From contig NC_085851.1 of assembly GCF_020906515.1 (NCBI RefSeq), positions 2,542,001 through 2,606,000 of the forward strand: 64,000 bases of DNA, given 5' to 3'. Source of the stretch: Vanrija pseudolonga (taxonomy: Eukaryota; Basidiomycota; Tremellomycetes; Trichosporonales; Trichosporonaceae). Positions 33,977 through 45,929 of this stretch are shown here, piece after piece (the stretch's first letter is position 1; every line of letters begins with the position of its first letter). The notes beneath the pieces were generated by a model. That model was not told the DNA's origin and ran no database searches. It was given only the letters and a program-made list of their open reading frames with translations. The translations under genes and the position numbers were made by a program.

Positions 33977-34218
33977 TGTCGCGACCGTCGTTGTGGGCAG
34001 GAAGATGATGCGAGAGGACGAAGTTGACCTGGTTGTGTCCTTCTGCCCGTCAGTGCTCACAAGGCAGCCAAAATCTCAGAAATCATGAATGATGGTCACG
34101 TGATTTCCCCGCATCGACCTCCACAACAAACAACCAGGCAGTCCACTCATCTCTCCATCTCACTTATTTCTTTCTTGCATCGCGCAGCACTCGAGGACGG
34201 GCCAGAACGGCTTTCAAA

Positions 34219-37200
34219 ATGGGTGTTCCAGGTCTCTGGGACGTGAGTTAACCTTACTCTCCAGGTACATCACTCACTCTGCAGCTCATTCGGCCGGCCG
34301 CCGTCAGGACCAGCCTGTCCGCCCTGGCGCGTGATGCCTTCTTGAACAACCATAACGGCCAAAGGGCCTTCGTAATCGGCATTGACGCCTCGTAAGTGCT
34401 CCCTATTGAGATTGTATGCTCTCCACGCTGATTCACTTCCCTTCTGCAGATTGTGGATTTTCCATGCCCAGACCACTCAGGCTGGGAGTAACCCTTTCTT
34501 GCGGACACTATTCTATAAAATCGCGGCTCTACTACAGCACCCCCTGTTGCCTCTGTTTGTTTTTGGTGAGTCGTCTGGGATCCTCCAGATTGTGTGCTAA
34601 TTGCCTTGCAGATGGACCCAACAAACCAGCGTTCAAGCGCGGTCAAAAGGTGACCGGGCACTTTGGACGAAACGACTACCACAGCAAGCAGTTCAAGCAG
34701 CTTCTTGATGCTTGCGGGTTGGAGTGGTGGAATGTGAGTGCACAGAAAGATTATCTTCGGCCTGTACTGAGCGCTCAGGCTCCGGGTGAAGCAGAGGCGG
34801 AACTCGCTTTGATGAACCGGCAAGGGAAAATCGATGCCGTTCTCAGCGACGATGTGGACACGCTTCTCTTTGGCGCCAAATGCATCATTCGCAAGTGAGT
34901 TGAATGGCAATGATCATCTCTAACAAATGCAGTAACTCTCCCACTTTGTCGGGGACGAAGTCGAACGCTACCCAGTCAGACCCGCGCCACTATGAGATGT
35001 TCACTACTTCGGGCATCCTCAAGCACTGGGATGCTGATAGCTCCGCCCTTACCACCGAGGATGATTTGCGGAGGGCGATGGTCTTGATCGCACTTCTTGG
35101 TGGCGGTGATTATGTCCCGGAGGGTGTGTTCCAGTTCGGTAAGTGACTCGGCTGAGCGTTCGGTTTGCTGATTGGCAGGGCCGAAGATCTCCCTTGGGCT
35201 GGCACATGCCGGTTGCGCAGATTTCCTGCGGCAGTACGAGAACGACGGATTGATCAGCGCAACTAGGCTAGACATCGCAAAGCGGCAGATCGAAGAGGAG
35301 CTTCGAACGAACGCCAGCGGGCATATCGGCCGTCGATACAAAACTCGCGCCGAAGCGCTGCAGACCACCAGCGGCAGCACAGTCTTTCCCTCAACATCCT
35401 TGGAGTCATATCTGAAGCCCGTGACCAGCGGGGCGGACCCGCTGAAGGGATGGCCGGGATTTGGCATTGGCTCTGCGACACAGACGCGCGGCCTCGCCAG
35501 GAACACCGGCCGAGGCGATCTCGAAGGAATGGCTCGCGCTTGCGAGACGTACTTTGAGTGGGGTACGCGAGAAGCGGTCTGTAAGAAGTTTGCTGGGGAG
35601 ACTGTGAACCTCTTTGGTGCGGATATCGTCACCGCCGCTCGTCAGCGCCTCCTTGCGGTTGACAAGGGTTCGACACCACCCAGGCCAGCAAGGGCCCAAG
35701 CTCCACCAAGCCCTCCGGATGACACCACTTCGACATCCCGAATCACTTCTTTCTTCTCAAACTCATTGTCATCGTCGCGGCGCCTCCCCAAAGTCGACGG
35801 CAGCAAGCCTTCGTACATGAGCAAAATCCACTCTTCACGGAAGGAGCCCACCAATGACGACATTACAGAGTATCGACTGGCTTTCAGAATTGATTACTTT
35901 GCCGAACGTTGCCGATCTGCAATGGACGGCACCCGAGTAGACCCGTCTCTGCTCACTGCGACACAACGCAGTGCGATAGGTCTAGTCGAAGAGGCTCGCT
36001 CATCAGCTGATGCTGCACCCCTGAAAGAAGAAACCAGGGCGTGGATTGCCGACTATCTCCTGCAATCGGCATGGCCGGTCATCGTAGCCAGCTATACCGA
36101 GGAACTCGCGGCGAAAGCAGCAGCAAAGTCTGCGCCGAAGGGAAAGGGACGCACGAAGAAGACACAGGTTGCAAAGCCTCGGCCAGAGAACTCGGAGGCC
36201 TTTGTGGCCTTCTTCAAGTCGCCACAGAAGGCCTCGCTTGGCGCTACTGGCGCTACTCGGGGTTCTTCACGCACCCCGCCACGACGTAAGGACGGATCAG
36301 ACTCCCTGCCTTCGCCCGCTTCGTCCGGCCGCGAGTCATCAGCAGCGCCGTCCGAGGAGCTGTCGCTCCCTCATCGGCGTGGCGGAAGGTCGAGGCCAGC
36401 TGCATCGTCCAGTCCTTCTCTGTTCTCCGATGCTCAGACACCTGAGAGGACAAGCCAGCCAGCTCGCAGCCGTCGACGAAGCACAACAGCCAAGTCAAAC
36501 CAGACGGGATCAGCAGGGGACCCGATCACCATCGACTTGTCCTCCGACGAGGAGCCGACGCCTGTAGCACGGCGGAGATCACCACGGACGCTGTCTCGCA
36601 ACGACTCACCAACTGTTGCTGCGTCCAGGATTCCGCGCCGGGTTGTCTCTCCTGCAGCCAGTGCTGCTCGAGCATTCTCTACCGCTTCAACCAGCACCCC
36701 GGATGCCCAGACTGCAGCTTTCGTGACCGGTCATGCTTCGTCCAAAGAGCTTGTGCTCTCGCCGGCAAGCTCCCAAGGGTCGCCTGTCACTCGATCTCAG
36801 ACAAGGGCTGGACGGCTGAGTGCCTACAACTCTGTCGACCTCGATACCCCTGTTACTGCTCGTCGATCCCCGAGGTTGTCTGCTGCGGGCGGGGGCGCCA
36901 ATACGACCTCCGCGACGACCCGGTCACCTCTGTCCTCTGTCGCCAACACCAGGACCGTCGCCACCCCGCCCAACCCTGCAAACCGGGCTCCATCGCCCAC
37001 ATTGTCAACGGCGACAACCGTTTCGCCAACTAGCTCCCGCCAGAGTTCTCGGGGATCGCCGATGTCAGTGTCGGTCGCCAGCTCGCGAGGGTCGCCGATG
37101 TCGATCTCGCCAGCGCCATCTCCCACCGGACGGCGCTCACCCCGTATCGCAGCTGTCGCTGCGGCATCCTCTCCTGCTAATCCTTCACCGGGTCGGGTTG

Positions 37201-37583
37201 CAGTAAGACCACGGTCAGTCCCGGATACTGGTTCAACGCCAACCGCATCTCGCCTTGCGGGATCCAATCGGCCCCGCACCTCTTCGTCATTAGCGACGTC
37301 GAGTCTCTCCCCGGCACCCGAGGCGCAGCTCCCCACGCCTACGAGGAAGTCTGCGAGGCCGCGACCAAGGACCAGCCAAGTTCAGGAGGCCACCCCGAGC
37401 GCCAGGACTAGCACCGGAGTGCTCGACAGCTATATCATCGCCCGCCCTCGACAGACGTCGGCGGCGAAGCCACCGAAGAAGACTACGCCGCGCAAGAAGC
37501 GCCCAAGCGTGCCGTACTACGTCGTCACTTCCGAGTCGGAAGACGTCGAATTTATTGACATGACGGCTCCACGGCCAAGCTAG
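34219..37583 (+). CDS. GEN1: GEN1/Yen1-type Holliday junction resolvase (XPG/FEN nuclease family)
   Basis: Exons 34219-34242, 34285-34391, 34450-34565, 34612-34733, 34779-34894, 34933-35138 and 35179-37583 give 1,031 residues. XPG-N: MGVPGLWDLIRP, FVIGIDAS; XPG-I: APGEAEAELALMNRQGKIDA followed by VLSDDVDTLLFGA with the acidic metal ligands; then LIALLGGGDYVPEGVFQFGP, the helix-hairpin-helix-like segment, which fits GEN1/Yen1 better than FEN1, EXO1 or Rad2. The last 600 or so residues are Ser/Pro/Arg-rich and contain three RRSPR motifs (about residues 694, 790 and 881) and many SP/TP sites. In yeast, Yen1 is switched by Cdk phosphorylation; similar control here is inferred. Length exceeds Yen1 (759) and human GEN1 (908). 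Confidence 0.9.
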
Positions 37584-37795
37584 CACCTCGAACCCGCCGG
37601 CATCCCCCTCCATAGCCATCTGAGCCTCGAGCTCGCAATCTTGTTCCGATAGCCTTGAGGGCCTCATCCTGTCAACGCATAGCTCAGAGTAACCAATACA
37701 ATTCCCACGCATAGGACTATAGTCTCGTCCATGTAAGCATCACAATAGCATAGCCACCTGGCATTAGAACATCTAAATTGACATGACAACTCGGC

Positions 37796-40041
37796 CTACC
37801 GCGGAGGCGTGCTCGACCTCGACGCGCGCTCCTCCATCCTCTGGCGGACATTGCCCCACAGCCTACCCGCGCCATCACGCAGGCCCTCACCGACCTGGCC
37901 CAGGGCACCGCTCCCAAGCGAGAGATTACCCCCGACCTCGCCGGTGCCAGCGCGGTAGAGTCCCGATCCGCCTGCACCACCGACGCTGAGCTCGTACCCG
38001 CCCGCGCGGAGGTTGAGGCTTGGCCCGGCTGGAAGTGCAGGCGCCGGTATGGCGGCCGACGAGCCGGCAGGGAGGCTCGCGGGCGGCTGATAGACCGACT
38101 CGGGCCACGTCTCGGCCGCCTTGCTCACCGTCTCGAGGAAGGAGGCCGAGTTGTGGATCGTGCTCCCGCCCAGCAGGATACGGGTGCCGCCTGGCCCGCC
38201 GGCCGCGTCGCTCGCCAGGCGCTGGTTCAGGAGCGCGACAGCCGAGCTCTCCTCATACGTCGTGCCGCCGAGCATGAAGACGATGATGTCTTGCGGGCGC
38301 TGGGCGCGCGCGGCCTCGTCGCCGTCGATAAAGGGGTAGGATGTCTCCTTGAGCCTGCCTTTGAGGAGGAGGTCGAGCGTCTCGAGCAGGTGCGGCGTGT
38401 GCTGCGTGTACACGTTCTCGACGCCCTTGAGCCCCTTGAGGGCCGTCTTGCCGCGCGAGAAGAAGTTTTCGTTCATGAACAGGTCGTCCTGTCTCACGTC
38501 GGCGCCGGCAAAGTTGAGCATGACGTAGACGAGCCGCGCGCGGTCCGCGCCGACATTGTTCTTGATCAGCGCGTCGACGACGCCAGTGATCTGGTTGCCG
38601 TAGAACTTCTGGTATCGCAGCGCGTAGAGGATGGCGAGGCGCAGCTTGTTCGCTGCTGGCACCTTGGGCGAGGCGATGAGCGTCATGACGGAGCGCAGGT
38701 CGGCCTGGTGGCTTTCCTGTGACGCCAGACTCTGCTCGACCTCGGAGACGGCGAGCAGGTCGTCCCGCTCGACAATGCGGCTCAGCTCGCCGACAAGCGT
38801 GACGTGCTTGGACACGTTGCCTCCCAGCTTGCGGAACTCGGGGTACTCCTCGACGAACCGCTTCATGTCCGCGACCGTCTCGATGCGCGACGACGACACG
38901 TTGCCGATCGTCGAGCTCTTGGACGAGTAGTCGGTGACATACTGCGAGAGGTTGGCACCGAGGTCACCAAAGTTGGCGTAGAGGTTGTCGGCGAAGAACG
39001 GGTCCGACGACGCGTTGAGCACGAGATCCTGCCTGTCAGCGAAGCCAACACCACCACTCACCCTCAGCTCTCGCCGCTCCTCGCTGGGGATGTGGACGCG
39101 GCCGTTACTGATACCCAGCAGCTCGTGCACCATGGCCTCATAGGTCCACTGCGACAGCAGCGGGGTGACGGGGTCGTTGCGGCGGTCGAGGATCAGGAGG
39201 AGCGGGGTCGGTCCGGCAGTGGACCTGAACTCGAACAGGTCGCGATATGGCGCGTGGTTGAGCGCGCCGTGCACGTCCTGCGCGAGGCGGTACCCTGCCG
39301 CGCTCATGCGCTCCCACCGGATCACGGGGCGCTTCTTCAGGCTGAGGAGGACCGAGAGGATCGCGCGCGCGTGGTTGTCGAGCACGGGCGGCGGGATGTC
39401 GTCCGGCGGAGGGAGGTACAGCGGTGGCTGGGCTCGTCAGCGCCTGTGGATGCTGCAATGGAACGTACGTTGGGCGGCCCGGCACCGCCGTCTGCCAGCG
39501 CGTCCTGCGTGAGTGTGAAGAGTGATGGGTTCTGCGCGAGGTAGTCGGCGAAGAACTCCTGCACCTCCTTGACGACCTCGAACTCGTCCACCGTGGCCAT
39601 CTCCTCGATCTGGCTCTTCTGCAGCACATTGGAGAAGACTGGGGTCAGCGAGGTAGTGGGAGGCCACGTACACAGCCAGTAGCCGCCGTATCTTGGCTTT
39701 GCGAGCTCCTGCTTTATGAGCTCGACCGACCTGTCGGTCGGCGCCAAGAAGGCGATGCAGTTGAGGTGCGACAGCGCTTCTCTTGACGCGCTGGATGGTT
39801 AGACTAGCATGCTGCGGGGAGCCTCACTTGTCTATCCTGTCGGTCAGGTACACCTCATGCGATAGCAGTTCAGACTGCGTCGTGACGAGCGACACGATTG
39901 GCGTCTGGGGGTGTTAGATGGGAATGGATCACCGTGGTAGTCGTCACCTACCGTGTGTGCGTCGAGCAGCAGCACCTTCATGCCCGGCACCTCTGTGATC
40001 ATCTTGAGCACATAGGTCTGGACTGCTTTTAACACGTCCAT
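37796..40041 (-). CDS. VPS45: Sec1/Munc18 protein Vps45
   Basis: Exons (minus) 39952-40041, 39828-39904, 39672-39790, 39639-excluded intron then 39469-39638, 39062-39427 and 37796-39028 give 684 residues. Motifs: VLKAVQTYVLKMITEVPGMK, LLLDAHTTPIVSLVTTQSEL, REALSHLNCIAFLAPT, TPLLLILDRRNDPVTPLLSQ, WTYEAMVHELLGI, NLYANFGDLG, and a late PQDIIVFMLGGTTYEES plus GGSTIHNSASFL, which are Vps45 hallmarks. It controls SNARE assembly (Tlg2-type syntaxins) in TGN-to-endosome traffic. The C-terminal 100 residues or so are a Gly/Ser/Ala-rich extension not usual in Vps45. Two introns are only 33 nt. Confidence 0.93.
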
Positions 40042-40380
40042 GGTGGGCAGAGGTGCGTTGTTGGAGAGGCGACGACGATGGATATCTTTGAGAGAGACGG
40101 TTGTCGTGTTCGTTGGAGGTGGAGGACCCCGCGTCATAGGGCCATCTCGGTGGCAGCTGGCACCCAATTCGGCCCTCGCACACGCCATCTCCCACTCCAC
40201 ATGTACAACTCGCTTGCGACAATCTCAACAGCACCTCGATTTACTTGGCTTCATTTCATTCAAGGCTATGGGAATAGATGAACTACACTACACCATGCCT
40301 GTTTTCACTCCACCGCATCGCGCAATTAACAAGTGTTACCACCCATTCGCTGCTGATGCCACAACACAAGGAATCGTCAT
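40042..40380. other. Intergenic: VPS45 promoter and cyclophilin 3' flank
   Basis: 339 bp. Nothing recognisable beyond likely leader and 3'-end sequence. Confidence 0.5.
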
Positions 40381-41228
40381 TTAGACGGTGCCCGAGGCCT
40401 CGATCTTGATCTCGGCCTTGGTCTTGCCAGACTGCGAGCCGAGCGACTCGATCTTCTGGACGAGGTCCTTGCCCTCAACGACCTCACCGAAGACGACGTG
40501 CTTGCCGTCGAGCCACGAGGTGACAACGGTGGTGATGAAGAACTGCGAGCCGTTGGTGTTGGGGCCGGCGTTGGCCATCGAGAGGAGGAAGGGGCGGTCG
40601 TGGCGGAGCTTGAAGTTCTCGTCGGCGAACTTCTCGCCGTAGATCGACTTGCCGCCAGTGCCGTTGTGGCCTAATGAATGGGTCAGAATTGTGGCGCTAC
40701 GAACGTGGGGGCAGAATACGCACGGGTGAACTGAAAGGAGGGTCAGCGCTCAACTCGCAAAACAAATAGATCAACTCACGTCACCGCCCTGGAGCATGAA
40801 GTCGGGGATGACACGGTGGAATCCCGAGCCGGCGTAGCCGTAGCCCTTCTCGCCGGTAGCGAGGGCACGGAAGTTGGCGGCAGTCTAAAGGGGTGGGTCA
40901 GCTTTGTGGCTCCTTCGACGGAGTCCTCGGCTCGTCGAGCGCCAGAGAACTCGCTCAAAGGCTAACCTTGGGGACAACGTCGTCGCTGGGCGCTGGTTAG
41001 CACTGTGGCAGCGGCTCCAAAGTGCCACAAGGCACCATTTCACTCACTAGAGCTTGAAGACGATGCGGCCAGCGGGCTGCTTGCTACAAACGCGTCAGAG
41101 ATGTCACAAACGAGCCGGGAACGCGCATAAACGCGCGGAAACGCACTTGATGCTGATGTCGAAGTAGGCGTTGGGGGCGCTGCGACGTCAGAGAGAGCAC
41201 AGAGAAGAGTGTAGAGGACTTACGACAT
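40381..41228 (-). CDS. CPR1: Cyclophilin A (peptidyl-prolyl cis-trans isomerase)
   Basis: Seven exons (minus): 41224-41228, 41147-41179, 41048-41083, 40967-40985, 40780-40884, 40724-40730 and 40381-40670, giving 164 residues, the usual size of cyclophilin A. Visible motifs: [40 protein letters not shown] with the catalytic Arg, [40 protein letters not shown], the cyclosporin-site [10 protein letters not shown], and a normal C-terminus. The first coding exon is 5 nt and the sixth is 7 nt; both are needed to keep frame and to restore GGDFTRHNGTGG. Cytosolic foldase and target of cyclosporin A. Confidence 0.94.
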
Positions 41229-41933
41229 CTTGGAGGCTGTGGTGGAAGAGGTTGAGACGAAACGACGAAGGAATGACATGGTTGGCGGGATCAAATGAGC
41301 GTGCGGGCGATGGTGATTGTGTGCAGCAGACAGATGATTGGGAGACTGGTGAGTTTGAGTCGCGAAGGATGGGAGGCCAGCGTAGATACTCACAAGTTGT
41401 TTGGTTGTTGGGGTTGAAGAGAGGAAGTGTGTAATGTGAAGAGGGAAAGTTAGGGGGTGGGGGGGAGGGTGTCGCTGAGAAGGCGGTGGAACTGCAGCAG
41501 GGCAGGGGTGGGCGCCAGCGTGTCATCGCACCAAACGAACGCGACGGAACATGGGCCGTCTGCACGTCATCGGGTCCTCGGGACGGAATCAAATTCTATC
41601 AATCGGCGTTATCCACGTGGTAGTTGTGGCCGTGCTAGCGTGGCGCGTGGCGGACCGAGGCAAATGGAGTGACAGCGCATGATAGCCGTCTTGACGATCT
41701 CCAACGCCGACACCGACGCCGACGCCGAAGCTGCTACTGACGTTAAATCACTAAGGTGGTCAAGCACTGAGCGAAAAAACTGCATCATTAACGCTGACAT
41801 GACCCGATCAGGCCTGCGATATGGTCATGGACGAGCCCGACGGTGCAGGATGGGCGATTGCCAGCAGTCTGATCTCCTCCCCCTGCTTCCCCCATTTTGG
41901 TACCCAGTGAGTGCGGCGTGCTGATGATGCTAT
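41229..41933. other. Intergenic: cyclophilin promoter
   Basis: 705 bp upstream of cyclophilin and before the recombinase-like remnant. No gene or repeat supported. The GTGGGGGGGAGGGTG purine tract near 41457-41470 is the only striking composition. Confidence 0.45.
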
Positions 41934-43320
41934 TTACTCATTTACTGAACCCATCTTACCTTCCTCAATCATTCTTCCTCGGCAAGGGATCAGCCAAGGA
42001 CCATATGGGTCGCTGGAGGGTCGCTCGGCGTGTTCGTTCAGCTGTGGCGGCTCGTGGTTGCGGCTCATTCGGCCACCATGGCTGATGAACTCCATCATGA
42101 GTCCCTCGTACATGGCCTTCTGGAGCTCTTCCTCCCCCCCGGCAGCCCCCTCGCCGAACACATACCCGTCCCCTTGCAGCTCGCGGAGAAGGGCTTGGGA
42201 GCGCGCCGCCGCCACAACTTCGCCGGCCTTCCGCGCTCGCAGCCAGCTTGGCTTCCACGGCCTCCTTGAGACCCGCGGGCAGCTCGACGAGAACCAGGCG
42301 AGAGACAGGAAGGTTGCCCACGCTGTCCGAGTAGTGACGACGGGCGGTGTCCGTCGCCAGGCCGTGGTTGAGGGCGATCTTCGCCCTCCGAGCCAAAGGC
42401 AACGGCAGTAATGTTGCCTATGCCGTACCGAAAGTTGAGCGGCTTCGCAGAGGGGAGGCCGCACTCGGCGCCAAGGCACCTGAGCTTGATTTCGAGCTCT
42501 GACGCGGTCAGCGGCGTCCCGCTGAAGGCGAAGGCCCGATCCCAGCACGGGAAGAGGGGCCTTCCCTTCGGGTCGTCAAGGTAGAACTCCGCCGCGTCCG
42601 ACCGAAGAAACGCGTCCATGTCCTTGATGAGTTTTCGACCACGTCGTGTCCGGGCGTACAACACCCCCTCGTGGATGAGTTGGGGGATGATGCTCGTGGC
42701 GAGCTCAAGCTGAATGTTGCCGAGCTTCTCCACTGCCGTGAGGTATGGCTTGAACTCGACACCGGCCGTGTGGTCGGCGTCGTGGTTCTTGAGGGTGGTA
42801 AGGTTGAGCTCGATGTCGTAGTAGCCCCTCCGCTGCTGGTGGATTGCGACGTCGGACAGCTTGAAGTGCCGTGACGTCGACAGCCGCATTTCCGGCACCC
42901 AGCTACCGGTTCGCGCACCCGTCACCAGGTCTACCTAGCATCTTGAGCTCCAGTCGGCGTGTCAGGACCGTGCCCTCGCCAGCACCCCATGGCTCGTAGC
43001 CTTTCTGGAATCGGTGGAGGCCGAGGTCCCTGATGCTGCTGTTGACCCATAGGTCCTGCACGAGGTGCCGCAGGGAGTCAGACTTGTCGCCGTTGCGCCC
43101 ATCAAGGACGTGCTGGCGGTCGCTGGCGACGATGTGCTCCTTGGTGAGCTTGAGAAGGGCCCAGCCCTGGAGCCCCTTGGCCTTGACGTAGTCTCCGTCA
43201 CCCTTGGGCATCAACTCCAACCTAAAGTGGAGGAAGCAGGTGATGGCGTCTGCCAGTTCCCGCGACTCTGCCGCGTCGAACGCGAACTTTGGGGCGTCGT
43301 CTATTGGGGAACTCGACGAG
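41934..43320 (-). pseudogene. Decayed tyrosine-recombinase-like gene (DUF3435/Crypton-type), broken
   Basis: Minus-strand fragments in more than one frame have coherent protein content without repeat bias. One piece (about 42925-43310) reads as a helical N-terminal part; the next (about 42400-42925) holds TGARTGSW, which matches the first catalytic Arg box of tyrosine recombinases, and later PLNFRYGIG; a further piece has ALNHGLATDTARRHYSDSVG, the pattern expected around the nucleophile Tyr. This order (Arg box, second Arg box, Tyr box) suits fungal DUF3435/Crypton recombinases. It looks old, with about three frame breaks and no clear start or end repeats. Identification is by motif memory only; an unrelated decayed gene is the alternative. 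Confidence 0.45.
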
Positions 43321-43442
43321 GTGCACTGCTGCGCGCCGAGGGTCGAACGCTAGGCGAGGCTGAGCGGGCTAGGTAGGTACTTGGCTGCGTGCTCCTTGGC
43401 GTCCGTGTAGGCCAGCTGCCTGGCGAGAGGCCATGCCCCTGT

Positions 43443-43500
43443 ACCCGCCAACAGTCGACACCTGCACCCGCCAACAGTCGACACCTGCACCCGCCAACTA
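43443..43500 (+). repeat. 23-bp tandem repeat
   Basis: Two perfect consecutive 23-bp units (43443-43465 and 43466-43488), each starting ACCCGCCAACAGTCGACACC, followed by a partial third unit to about 43500. Marks the left boundary of the repeat block. Confidence 0.85.
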
Positions 43501-44117
43501 TGGACAACTGCACCCGTCGTCGACGCTCTATGCCGGATACCTCACCCGTGTCCACACCTGGTGATGGCGCTTTCATACGTTTCGACGCCTCCCCGATACC
43601 GCCGACGACACCGCACCCGCGCCCGCACCCGTTCTCGGATAGCCACATATTCACTCGCCTCGGTGCCGCAACCAGACCTGTACCCGGGCAGACACCTGTA
43701 TTCGATCGTGCTATCTTATCTCGTAGCTCGCTTCCCACTCCCGCAGATCGTCAGGCAGGAGCACGCTGTGCTCGCACTCACCTCGATGCTGCACCCGCCG
43801 CACCTGTGCCTGCACCCGTTAACTTAACGTTCAGACCCACGCCTGCACCTGTTCGTTGGCACCTGGGCACGCAACTGAAGTCATACGTGATCACTTCGCT
43901 CGTTGCACGCTGGCCCTCTGGCCGCTCTTACAGTGCGCTGACCTCGATGAGACAACTGCGCTTGCACCCGTCCTCGCACCCGTCGCTCTCGCGCACCCGC
44001 CGCCGACGCCACCCACACACGGCCTGCACCCGTCCACACATCCGCTGAAGTTGACACCGCACCCACGCCCTGGCACACAAAAACGAAACGGAGTCTATCC
44101 TCTCTCTCTTTCATCAA

Positions 44118-44137
44118 CTCTCTCTCTCTCTCTCTCT
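44118..44137 (+). repeat. (CT)n microsatellite
   Basis: Ten CT dinucleotides in a longer pyrimidine tract (44100-44155). Confidence 0.85.
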
Positions 44138-44213
44138 TCCATCCACTCTCCCTGTTTGCCAGAGCACCTACGCCAAACAGTCACCCTCCCCACCCCTCCT
44201 GGCTCGCGGCCAG

Positions 44214-44335
44214 ACGCAGTTGTGGAGTCTGCGACCCCGCTGCTTCTGGAACCGGTGTCCCCCCGACCCCCCCCCCCCCCCACCCCCCACGCAGTTGTGG
44301 AGTCCGCGACCCCGCTGCTTCTGGAACCGGTGTCT
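44214..44335 (+). repeat. Tandem duplication, 75-bp period, with a C15 run between copies
   Basis: A segment beginning ACGCAGTTGTGGAGT at 44214 recurs at 44289 almost unchanged; a run of 15 C (44267-44281) lies between. A third, more diverged copy begins at 47375, 3.1 kb away. Confidence 0.85.
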
Positions 44336-44985
44336 CCCCCCTACCTGTTACAACCAGCGTCCCGTCGGACCGACGAGCCCGCCCTCGAGGCGTACGGCTC
44401 TCCGTCCGGGGTCACCCGGCCATCCACCATTGCGGTGCGCAGTGCAGGTGACCTCACAATAAACGACGGAGACGTGCGCTGTACAGGCGACCCCTCTCAC
44501 CTCTCCTTTGCCAACGACGGGAACCACCCGTCCGTGGACTGCCGCACACCCCTCCTCGCCCCTTGCCTCACTTGCCGCCGAGTGTGATCACTCACCTCCG
44601 CGCTGCGCTGGTGCCCATACCCACCGACCCTCGGCACCGGCCGCTATACCCCTGTTACACCCGCCACTACACCACCTGTATTGCTTCGGCGCTGTGACCG
44701 CCCCCGCACCCGTCACAAGGCCGCACCCGCCGCTCACCCGCTCCTGCACCCGCTCCTGCATACTGCCTCGGCACCGCACCCGCCACTGCACCTTGTGGCG
44801 TGCCACATCGTTACTGCTTGCGCCCGCGCCTTCGCCTCGACGTCCAACCCGTCGTCTCACCGGCGCCCGATATCCACGCAGTCCTCAGAATCCACTCGAC
44901 GCTGCAAGCGGCCTGGGAGCGTGCACTTGTCCTGGCATCTCCCGCTGCACCCCTGCACCCGCCACCGCACTCGCCGAAGCTCGAC

Positions 44986-45045
44986 ACTGCACCCGTCACT
45001 GCACCCGCGACTGCACCCGCGACTGCACCCGCGACTGCACCCGCC
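44986..45045 (+). repeat. 12-bp tandem repeat, five units
   Basis: Five consecutive 12-bp units of the form ACTGCACCCGNN at 44986, 44998, 45010, 45022 and 45034; the middle three are identical. Confidence 0.9.
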
Positions 45046-45929
45046 AAGGCCTGACGCTGCACCCGCCGCACCCGCGCCTACAGACGTCCGCGGACCCTCG
45101 AACTGGGTTGCGTCTGCACCCAGACAGGCCAATGCAGCCCCACCTGGGCACCTGTCTCCCTGTGCGCTACCCCCTCTGGCCGCCCTCGAGCCCTTGCTCT
45201 CGTGCTCACCTCGATGGCACAGCCGTACCTGCACCCGTCAGAGAACTAAGTCTCCTCACGCACCTGGGCACCGAATTGCGTCGAGGCTGCACCCGCGCAC
45301 CCGCGCACCCGCAGACCTCCTTTCCACAACGATGTGCCAACTCACTCGGCTCGAAACTGCACACGCGCCTGCACCCGTCCACTCGCCCATCGTCACTCGC
45401 GCACTCACTCACTTGCCTCTACGCCACACCCAAGCCCGCACCTGTTCATGCACCCGCGTTCGCACCCGTTGTTGAACCCATTGCTGCGCCCGTCGCTGCA
45501 CCCGTTGCTGCTGCACCCCTTGTGGCACCTGGTGGGTGGCTGCGCCACCTCGGTGCCGTTGCGCCTGCGCTCGCGAATTCGACTCAGCGTCCCACCCGCC
45601 CCCTCATCAGCACCTACACCCAGCACAGTCCTTGCTGTCCGCGCGACGCCGCCCACTCAACAGGTGGGCGCACCCGTCGAAGCTCGACGCTGCACCCGCC
45701 AAAGCCCAATACCGGAGGCTGCACCCGTGCACCCGTCGATGGCTCGACGCTGGTCCTGGCACCACGCTGCACCCTTGCACCCGCGCACCCGTCGATGATG
45801 GCAGGCACGTGATGTGGCGTGTGGCATAAATGGGGAAACGAAGTGCAACCTCTCTCTCCTCTGTCCACTCTCCCTCTCCGCCAGCGCACCTACACCAGCT
45901 CGATCTCGACGCTCCACTCGAGCACCCGC

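Noticed and set aside
44508-45812. 434-codon open frame in the satellite island
   Set aside because: Translation is repeat-derived (CTRDCTR, HPPLHP) with no domain; openness follows from C-rich, T/A-poor repeats; other frames are open too.
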